DNA of 10,244 nucleotides, from assembly GCA_014384515.1 (NCBI GenBank), contig JACNFS010000101.1, positions 1 to 10,244 of the forward strand, in the 5' to 3' direction. Positions 1 through 7,200 of this stretch are shown here, piece after piece. This DNA is from Dehalococcoidia bacterium. GTDB taxonomy: Bacteria; Chloroflexota; Dehalococcoidia; GIF9; UBA5629. Numbering within the stretch: the first letter of the stretch is position 1; the number at the start of each line of letters is the position of its first letter. Both the position numbers and the translations under genes were made by a program. Below the pieces are notes generated by a model. The model saw only the letters and a program-made list of their open reading frames with translations. It searched no databases and had not been told where the DNA came from.

Positions 1-5
1 TAGCG

Positions 6-140
6 TCATTTCTTGGGAGACATCTTGCGCACACTGTTTGACTTGCACTTGGGGCAGACCCTCTCCCTGATTTCCCGCTTGGGGTCTACCGGCACTGTAT
101 ACTCATATCCGCAATGAAGACACTTTAATGATTCTGCCAC
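6..140 (-). CDS. Small zinc-ribbon protein (44 residues)
   Basis: Short reading frame downstream of hdrA coding for 44 residues, beginning MAESLKCLHCGYEYTVPV and ending in a basic KMSPKK tail. Two CxxC pairs (C7/C10 and C29/C32) separated by 18 residues form a classic zinc-ribbon or rubredoxin-like knuckle, and the charged linker and basic tail fit a small metal-binding or nucleic-acid-binding protein. Start is GTG 140. The ribosome site is weak (a GGGGGT about ten bases upstream), and a nearby ATG is in another frame and closes after seven codons. It lies 39 bases beyond the hdrA stop, same strand and same frame, so is probably co-transcribed. Possible roles: a small regulator, an assembly factor, or a metal-binding accessory to the Hdr complex. 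No specific function can be assigned. The cysteine pattern makes chance occurrence unlikely. Confidence 0.72.
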   Translation of the reverse strand: MAESLKCLHCGYEYTVPVDPKREIRERVCPKCKSNSVRKMSPKK

Positions 141-179
141 TGTTCCATATACCCCCGTTGGCTTGCTATCCTTGTTTGT

Positions 180-2618
180 CTACTCCTGCTCATCTTCGGT
201 TGGCTCTTCGGCGATTGCTTCTTCGGAAGCAAGTACCTTCCTGGTATGCTCTATTTCATCTGGGGTGACTTTCTGCCGCATATCTTCAAGGTCGCGCATG
301 ATGTGGGCGAACCTGGGGCCCTCGGCGGCGCTAATCCACTCCAGTTGGAGCCGTTCCGGCCTGATGCCCAGTTTGTCCATACGATCCCATAACTTGTCTG
401 CTCGCCTCATTGTCCAGTGATTGGCGCTGATGTAGTGGCAGTCTCCTATATGACACCCAGAGAGCAACACTAGCGGAGCACCGAGCTTGAAAGCGTGCCA
501 TATGAACCTAGCGTCCACTCGTGCACTGCACATTGTACGGATGAAGCGGTTGTTGGGAGGATACTGCAATCTTGATACACCAGCGACGTCACCAGCGGCA
601 TAGCTGCACCAGTTACACAGAAAGGATATGATCTTTTTCTCAGGCTCTTCTCCCAGGGCAGCATTTATCTGGGCCAGTATCAGATCATCCTCGAAGTGTT
701 GAATCGTTATGGCTTGGAAGCGGCATTCCGCGGCACAGGCACCACAACCGGCACATGCGGCTGTAATGACATGTGCCCCGGTCTTGGCCTTGACGTCTAC
801 CTCAATTGCTCCAAACGGGCATACCCGGGCGCACACACCGCAGGATGTACATTTCTCGAGGTCCACCACCGCTTTGATTGCATCGGCTCGTGCGGTGCCT
901 GAACTTAATAGAATCGAACTCCTAGCTACGGCTGCGCCGGCCTGAGTAACGCTGTCTTTTATATCTTTGGGGGACTCAACAGAGCCAGCGAAGAATATGC
1001 CAGGTGTGGGCGCATCCACAGGCCTCAACTTGGGATGTGCCTCCATTACAAATCCATCCGCGGTTTGAGAGACATTTATCATGGTGGTAAGATGTTTCAA
1101 GTCCTCGCTTGGCTGCAATCCTACCGACAGTACTACCATGTCCAGCTCATGTTCTTCCACCCTGGATGTGGTGGTGTTTTCCACCCTGAGCCTGAGGTTC
1201 TTGGTCTCGGGATCTTCAGTCACTTCGCCTGGTAGACCCCGAATATAGCGCACGCCCACCTCTTTGGAACGCCGGAACAGGTCCTCAAATCCCTTGCCAT
1301 AGGCACGAATATCCATGTAGAAAACATAGACTTCGGTATCAGGATAGTGCTCATTTATGAGGAGACTATCCTTGATCGTGTTCATGCAACACACATTGGA
1401 GCAGTAAGGGTTCCCCCGGTTTTCAGTCCGTGAGCCTACGCACTGAATGAAACCAATGCGTTTTGGAGGCTGAAGGTCAGATGGCCGCACCAGTCTACCC
1501 TCAGTGGGGCCGCCGCCACATATTAGCCTTTCGAACTCTATGGTAGTGATAACATTCTCAAAACGAGTATAGCCGTATTCGTCCAAAGCAGTAGGGTCGT
1601 AAATATCCATGCCTGTGGCGGCGATAATCACACCGACATCGATTTCTACCAACTCATCCTGCATATTTAACTCAATGCATTCCTTTTCGCAAACATCAAT
1701 GCACTTGCCACACGTTATGGGGTTGTTTCCTAAGCAGTGCTCCATGTCGATAAGATAGGAAGATGGCACTGCCTGAGGAAACGGAATATAGGCAGCTTTG
1801 CGTGAAGAAAAGCCTTGTTGGAACTCATCAGGCAGAACTACGGGGCATACTTCAACGCACTTCCCACAGAGGTTACATTCCGTCTCATCCACGTATCGAG
1901 CCTTCTTTCGTACACACACCTTGAAATTCCCTACATGTCCGGATATTTCCTCTACCTCGCTATAGGCCATGAGCTTGATACGAGGATGCCGTCCCACATC
2001 CATCATCTTGGGCCCCAGCACACATATTGAGCAGTCCATGGTGGGGAAAGTCTTATCCAGTCGGGCCATAATCCCCCCAACGGATGGTTGTTTCTCCACC
2101 AGATAGACCTGATGGCCAGCATCAGCCAGGTCGAGAGCCGCCTGAATGCCAGCTACTCCTCCACCTATCACCAGAGCGGCATCGGTGATCGGTATCGTTG
2201 TATCCTCGTGCGGCTGAAGGAGCCGTGCTTTAGTGACAGCTATTTTGACGATATCTTTGGCTTTCTCGGTTGCCGCTTCCCTATCATGTAAGTGTACCCA
2301 GCTGCACTGCTCCCTGATGTTAGCCATCTCCAGGAGGTATGGGTTAAGCCCGGCTTCGGCAACGCAATTGCGAAAAGTTGGCTCGTGCATCCTGGGAGTG
2401 CAGGAGGCTACAACCACGCGGTTAAGATTGTACTCACGAATATATCTTTTTATTTCCTCCTGGCCAGGATCAGCGCAAGTGTATTTGTTTCCAACCGAGA
2501 CCACAACCCCAGGAAGCTCTTCTGCCGATTTCCTCACCTGCTCACAATCAACGGAACCCGCTATATTGAGCCCGCAGTCACAGACAAAAACGCCTATCCT
2601 GGGTTCGTCTTGTATCAA
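180..2618 (-). CDS. hdrA: HdrA with C-terminal MvhD domain (HdrA-MvhD fusion)
   Basis: Flavoprotein of the heterodisulfide reductase A family, 812 residues. Order: N-terminal HdrA domain with VCDCG (C13, C15) and NIREQCSW (100-107); FAD Rossmann motif IGGGVAG (151-157); conserved FPTMDCSICVLGPKM (191-205); inserted ferredoxin with C248, C251, C254, C258 and C295, C303, C306, C310; QCVGSR with the CSNVCC segment (392-411); C-terminal 2[4Fe-4S] ferredoxin C590-C600 and C622-C632; and an MvhD domain (about 661-780) with CNWC, C697 and C722/C727. In characterised HdrA proteins the FAD bifurcates electrons between ferredoxin and a disulfide branch, and the intact motifs here are compatible with that. 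The fused MvhD gives a built-in electron inlet. Start is TTG 2618, directly after the TAG of the HdrCB gene, with AGGAGGT seven bases upstream; the first in-frame ATG is codon 77, inside the domain. Ends with an acidic tail. Confidence 0.95.
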   Translation of the reverse strand: MIQDEPRIGVFVCDCGLNIAGSVDCEQVRKSAEELPGVVVSVGNKYTCADPGQEEIKRYIREYNLNRVVVASCTPRMHEPTFRNCVAEAGLNPYLLEMANIREQCSWVHLHDREAATEKAKDIVKIAVTKARLLQPHEDTTIPITDAALVIGGGVAGIQAALDLADAGHQVYLVEKQPSVGGIMARLDKTFPTMDCSICVLGPKMMDVGRHPRIKLMAYSEVEEISGHVGNFKVCVRKKARYVDETECNLCGKCVEVCPVVLPDEFQQGFSSRKAAYIPFPQAVPSSYLIDMEHCLGNNPITCGKCIDVCEKECIELNMQDELVEIDVGVIIAATGMDIYDPTALDEYGYTRFENVITTIEFERLICGGGPTEGRLVRPSDLQPPKRIGFIQCVGSRTENRGNPYCSNVCCMNTIKDSLLINEHYPDTEVYVFYMDIRAYGKGFEDLFRRSKEVGVRYIRGLPGEVTEDPETKNLRLRVENTTTSRVEEHELDMVVLSVGLQPSEDLKHLTTMINVSQTADGFVMEAHPKLRPVDAPTPGIFFAGSVESPKDIKDSVTQAGAAVARSSILLSSGTARADAIKAVVDLEKCTSCGVCARVCPFGAIEVDVKAKTGAHVITAACAGCGACAAECRFQAITIQHFEDDLILAQINAALGEEPEKKIISFLCNWCSYAAGDVAGVSRLQYPPNNRFIRTMCSARVDARFIWHAFKLGAPLVLLSGCHIGDCHYISANHWTMRRADKLWDRMDKLGIRPERLQLEWISAAEGPRFAHIMRDLEDMRQKVTPDEIEHTRKVLASEEAIAEEPTEDEQE

Positions 2619-3773
2619 CTAGCTTACCTCCTGTGGCAACAACGATTGAGCCGCGAGATCGAATATGTCCTGAATCTCAATCTGGCATATGCTATCATTC
2701 TCTGTAGTCTCCTGGGCACACTTGAGATGTATCTGGCATTTGGGACAGGCGGTAACCAGTATATCAGCTCCAGTAGCTCCCGCTTGGTCCAAACGCTCTT
2801 TCTGTATTTGTTTGTTTACTGAACCGCAGTGTACCCACGGATTAGCGCCGCAACACAGCGCCTTCTCCCGATTATCAGCCATTTCTACTAGTTCCAGACC
2901 GTCCATCGAGTGCAGTATGCCACGCGGCTGGTCAAATATCCTTGAATACCTCCCCAGTGTACACGGGTCGTGATAGGTCACCTTTTGCTTAAGTTCACCC
3001 AAAGCCAATTGACCATTCTCAATTAGCGGGGTTATTACCTCAGTCATATGCATAACGCTAATATCCCAGTTTTCCAAAAACTTGGGGTAGTCTACCTTGA
3101 GCGTATAGTAGCATTCAGGGCAATTGGTGATAATATTCTTGATACCTCGCCTGCTCAACTCATACACGTTGGCTTCGGCCAGAGCCAGGAAACCTTCCAT
3201 GTCTCCCAGTAGAAGCAAGTCGCGTCCACAGCAACGTTCATTAGCGAGGAGGGTAAACGGTATCTGAGCACGGTTCAGTAGTCTGAGTGCTCCCTTTGAC
3301 CCTTCAACCATTTTCACACCCAACTCGTTGAATAGGATATCAAAGTAGGGGGCGCAGCCCGTGAAGAAGACCGTATCACTGTGCTTATGTATTTGAATGT
3401 CTTCTGGAAGCCAGTTCAGTCGATTCTGTTTGATCTCTCTGTGAGCCATCATATTCATAATCGCCTGAGGTATTCCACCATGACTGTAACGTATTTCAGT
3501 TCCCTCCGCTAACGCCTTGTATCTCAAGTACCGGATGAAATCGGTGAATTCTACATTGTAATTGCAACGCTCCATACACATATTGCAATTAATGCAAGAC
3601 CAAATTCTCTCGTCCGTGGGGGCGCGTCCATTTTGCATCAGCGCTCCCTGTACGATAAGGCGAGGGTTAAACTCCGGATCGTACCGCGCCACAGGACAAA
3701 CCACAGTGCATTTACCACAATCCAGGCAGAGACGTATCCTCGTACTGTCTATGACACTTCGCCAATCGAACAC
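2619..3773 (-). CDS. HdrC-HdrB fusion (HdrD-like), two 4Fe-4S motifs and two CCG domains
   Basis: Heterodisulfide-reductase-type subunit in which HdrC and HdrB are joined in one 384-residue chain, as in HdrD and related soluble proteins. Residues 1-80 hold two [4Fe-4S] motifs, C16-C19-C22-C26 and C60-C63-C66-C70. Two complete CCG domains follow: C140, C181-C182, C218 and C221 (CPEC), then C271, C307-C308, C343 and C346 (CPKC). In HdrB these motifs bind non-cubane [4Fe-4S] clusters that split a disulfide. No membrane segment is visible, so the protein should be cytoplasmic and pair with the HdrA encoded next. Start is GTG 3773 with GAGGT eight bases upstream. It follows the mvhD-like gene after 22 bases and ends in TAG directly against the TTG of hdrA. 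Whether the substrate is a disulfide, quinone-like molecule or other compound cannot be read from sequence. Confidence 0.92.
   Translation of the reverse strand: MFDWRSVIDSTRIRLCLDCGKCTVVCPVARYDPEFNPRLIVQGALMQNGRAPTDERIWSCINCNMCMERCNYNVEFTDFIRYLRYKALAEGTEIRYSHGGIPQAIMNMMAHREIKQNRLNWLPEDIQIHKHSDTVFFTGCAPYFDILFNELGVKMVEGSKGALRLLNRAQIPFTLLANERCCGRDLLLLGDMEGFLALAEANVYELSRRGIKNIITNCPECYYTLKVDYPKFLENWDISVMHMTEVITPLIENGQLALGELKQKVTYHDPCTLGRYSRIFDQPRGILHSMDGLELVEMADNREKALCCGANPWVHCGSVNKQIQKERLDQAGATGADILVTACPKCQIHLKCAQETTENDSICQIEIQDIFDLAAQSLLPQEVS
2626..2632 (-). promoter_or_regulatory. Strong Shine-Dalgarno sequence deciding a TTG start for hdrA
   Basis: The minus strand reads AGGAGGT inside the last codons of the HdrC-HdrB gene, seven bases before TTG 2618. 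The spacing is near ideal and the protein from TTG has the complete HdrA N-terminus, so the rare start codon is well supported. Confidence 0.8.
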
Positions 3774-3781
3774 TTAAATGT

Positions 3782-3786
3782 ACCTC
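3782..3786 (-). promoter_or_regulatory. Shine-Dalgarno sequence for the HdrC-HdrB fusion gene
   Basis: The minus strand reads GAGGT in the 22-base gap after the mvhD-like gene, eight bases before GTG 3773. No ATG lies between this site and the first Fe-S motif, so it decides the GTG start. Confidence 0.65.
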
Positions 3787-3795
3787 AATATCAAG

Positions 3796-4254
3796 TCAAG
3801 GACGGGCTAGAGTTTCAATCTTTTCGGCGGGCCTGGAACGTATAAGCTTGGACCGCCTGGAAGGCGGTATTTGCTCAATTTCCTCTATTAACTTCGTTAT
3901 TTGGCCAACAAATTGATGGCCATCAAACGCAGGCAGTTGAACCAGAGCCAGCCTATGTTTCCATACTCCCAGCATTTCTAGGATTCTCTGGGTCTTTTCG
4001 TATTCGTTAATGATGTATTCACTGGCGGCACCAAAATGGCACTTGCCTGGCTCACAGCCCAACAGCATCACCCCCTCCGCGCCAAAATCGAAAGCCTTGA
4101 GTATTAGACCCATGTGTATCCTCGATAGGCAGTTTACCTTGACTACCTTTACCGATGCAGGGTAGTGAAGTCCCAAATTGGTTGCTGTTTCAATGCAACT
4201 CCAGCCATCCCAGTTACAGGCGAAAACCAATACTTCAGGATACAATTTACCCAT
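3796..4254 (-). CDS. mvhD: MvhD-like iron-sulfur electron-transfer protein (stand-alone)
   Basis: Small (152-residue) protein of the MvhD/HdrA-partner family. In hydrogenase-Hdr complexes this family uses a [2Fe-2S] cluster to carry electrons into HdrA. Visible landmarks are FACNWDGWSC (C13, C20), C42 in KVNCLSR, and GCEPGKCHFG (C67, C72). The first pair is C-x6-C; in the MvhD domain fused to HdrA in this same cluster the site is CNWC, so one usual ligand position is Asp16 here and C20 may substitute. The last 25 residues are basic (PPSRRSKLIRSR) and probably flexible. Start ATG 4254 shares one base with the previous stop (TAATG), with GAGG four bases upstream, implying coupling to the chimera. 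No hydrogenase or formate dehydrogenase gene lies in the window, so the electron donor is unknown. Confidence 0.88.
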   Translation of the reverse strand: MGKLYPEVLVFACNWDGWSCIETATNLGLHYPASVKVVKVNCLSRIHMGLILKAFDFGAEGVMLLGCEPGKCHFGAASEYIINEYEKTQRILEMLGVWKHRLALVQLPAFDGHQFVGQITKLIEEIEQIPPSRRSKLIRSRPAEKIETLARP

Positions 4255-7200
4255 TACACCTCACGTGGCATTTGACCTGGATGAAGCAAAGAACGCAATG
4301 TAGAGATTATTTGCTTATCACTTTGGAGCGGCTGAGTTATGGCACCTACAGCGCAACTTGTCACGCATGCTCCACAACCGAGGCATAGGGCTTCATCAAT
4401 ATAGGCACACATTGTCCCATCTTCATGCTGTCTCATCTCTATGTAGGGACATATATCGGCGCAGTTACCGCAGCCGCGGCACAGTTTGCTGTCGATATTT
4501 ACCGCCATGGCCCGAGGGCTTATGCTTGCCTGGCCCAGATAGGTTGAGACCCGGGCTGCTGTGGCTAGTCCACGTAGAGCCTGGTCATTTGGCAATTCAG
4601 CGCCATCAGGCGGTAGCAGGAATATGCCGGCTGTCTCCTTAATAGTCATCTCTCGGAGAAGTTGACCAGCCTCACTGGAGGCAAAACCTGACTTGCTTGT
4701 TCGGGATATGATTCTGCCTAGAAGGCCGTTACCGGAGGTTGTGTCGAGCAGAGGAGATGCTCCCTTATTTAACTCCCCTATATCTACCAGCACTGCACCG
4801 GTGGTTACGCATTCGACTTGAGAGCCATATTCCAGCTCAGCTTCATAATTCCCCGGAGAGCCATGGAATTTCAAGGCATCAGGCCAGGGCTTAATTGTTA
4901 TGTTCTTCTCTTGGAGTTGCTCAAGCACCGGTGGCATTGTTTCACGAGGCTCTTGATGACCTTGCTCTAATTCCTGTCGAGCCACAAGCTCGACCTGGTA
5001 GCCTCGAGAAGCTAAGGCTCTTGCTGCAGTAACACTGGCAAGACCTGCGCCAATAATGAGAGCGCTCGGTAAGATAGGCTTTTTGCCGGGAGCCATTACT
5101 GGAGCTAACCTGGCACGGGTAAACCCCGACGAGATTATCTGCACTGCTTTGCGCGTGGCACCCTTGGGATCATCCATATGTGCCCAGGCACATTGTTCTC
5201 GAATGTTAACAAACTCCACAATCGTGTTGCGAGGCAAAACAAGGTGTTGATTCAAATATTGTTGGCACATTCTTCGTCTGTCAGTGCAACTGTAGCATAT
5301 CTGCTCCAGATTACAGCACCTGCAGGCTGCAAGTACCACAGTATCCAATTGCAATTCAGCCACTTGGTCTGCTATTTCCTTAGCTCCTGCTTCGGTACAA
5401 GCCTGGGCAACCTCGTGAATGCAAGTTACTCCAGGAAAATATGACAGTTTCCTGGCCACAGTTCTAAAATTCACAACTGAGCTGATGCTACCGCCGCAGC
5501 GGCACAAGAATACACCTATGCCCTTGCTGCCTGCAGATTGCTGTAAGGCACGAAGAGGGTGGCCTAGGTCTGTGTCCAGTTCCATAAGGTCTTGGCCCCG
5601 GGTTTCCTCCGCTTCCTTTGGTTTGATCTCAATAACAGCCTCCAGTGCCATTGCCATAGCCTTAGTAAGTTGGCTGGCCAACTCGCCATTGCTGCCAGGA
5701 GAAACCGTATGAAGACCCTCTATGGTGGCCTCCTGGCCGGCCTTGCCGCCACGGGTATTGCTTCTCAAAACACCAGAAGGAAATCTGAGTATGGTCTGCG
5801 CTCCTACCTCGAAATGCCTAACGCTATCATTATGGAAAACTGCATCCAGTTCGCATACCCTGGCACACTCCATGCATTGACTGCATAAGGCACAGTCGAG
5901 GCAACGCCGGGCCTCCCTTTGTGCCGCCTTTGCTGATAGTCCGGTGGTCGTTTCCTCGAAACTGTTGAGCCTCTTTTGGAGCCGAATAGTCGGCATTGTG
6001 GCTCGTTTGTAGGGTGTTGCCTCTTTTGTCTCAATATCAATCTCCGCAGTCTTTGGTGGTTCGAGACTACGCCCTGTCTCAAGGTCGCGTCCTTGAATAT
6101 ATCTATCTATCGATTCCGCTGCCCTGAGCCCTGCAGCCATAGCTTCCACAACATTGCTGGGTCCAGTAATGCAGTCACCACCGGCAAAGACCCCGGGGAT
6201 ACTGGTTTCAAGCGTTAGAGGATTTGCTCGAATAACACCAGTCTTGCTATCAACTGCCAGACCTTCCATATTCAACTGTAGCGCATCAGGCGACTGGCCT
6301 ACAGCCACTACCACGTGGTCAGCATCTATCACGAAGTCCGTGCCTGGTATGCGCTTCGGCCTATACCGCCCGTTGGGCATAATCTCCTCAGTCAGTTCTG
6401 TTCGCTGACAATGTATGCCAGTGACCTTGGCTCCGTCTCCCAAGATTTCCACAGGTGCGGCACAATATTCTATCGATACTCCTTCCTGCAATGCTTCCTC
6501 CACCTCTTCTATGGCAGCAGTTAACTCCTCCGGAATAGTCCAGCTGAGTATCTTAACTGCGCCTTTGTTTTTTCTTATTGCGGCCCTGGCAGAGTCTACG
6601 GCGGTATTTCCATCGCCGATGATCACTATATTCGAGCCCACGAAGGTATCTACCATCAGGTTCAAAGTCAGCAGTAGCGAAATGCAATCAACAACTCCGT
6701 CAAGTTCCTCGCCTGCTATGTTAAGCTTATTATTTCGCTGAGCACCTATGGATAGGAAAAATGCTCGGTAGCTACGCTCTTTAAGGTATGCAAAGTTCAC
6801 ATCACGTCCTACAGTTATTCCTGTCCTTATGTCTATCCCCAGATTCTTAACGGCTTCGATTTCCCTCTCTCGCACTTCTCGGGGAAGCCGGAATCGAGGG
6901 ATGCCTGTAGCCAACATCCCGCCAATGACTCCGTGAGACTCAAACACTGTGGGGGAGTATCCCAGACGTGCAAGTTCCCAGGCAGCGGTCAGTCCTGCGG
7001 GGCCACTACCTACTATGGCTATCTTTTCTTCTCGAGATCTGGGCGGAAACTTATGCCTGTACACAGTCCCACCGGGAGCATTATCCGCAGCATAGCGATG
7101 AAGTGCGCGTATGAATACTGGACTGTCAAGCTCAGCCCGCTTGCAGTTATTCTCACAGGGCTGTCTGCAAACGCGACCCAATATCCCGCTGAGAGGTGCT

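Noticed and set aside
2233..2822. Long open frames on the plus strand (129 and 176 residues)
   Set aside because: They lie opposite hdrA and the HdrCB fusion, show no recognisable domain, and are antisense shadows of strongly conserved genes.
3796..3798. TGA at the end of the mvhD-like gene as a selenocysteine codon
   Set aside because: The protein is complete at the family's usual length and has no conserved cysteine position at its end; the next gene's ribosome site follows at once.
3852..3868. Inverted repeat ACCGCC-TGGAA-GGCGGT as a terminator
   Set aside because: It lies inside the mvhD-like coding region and is not followed by a T run on the minus strand.
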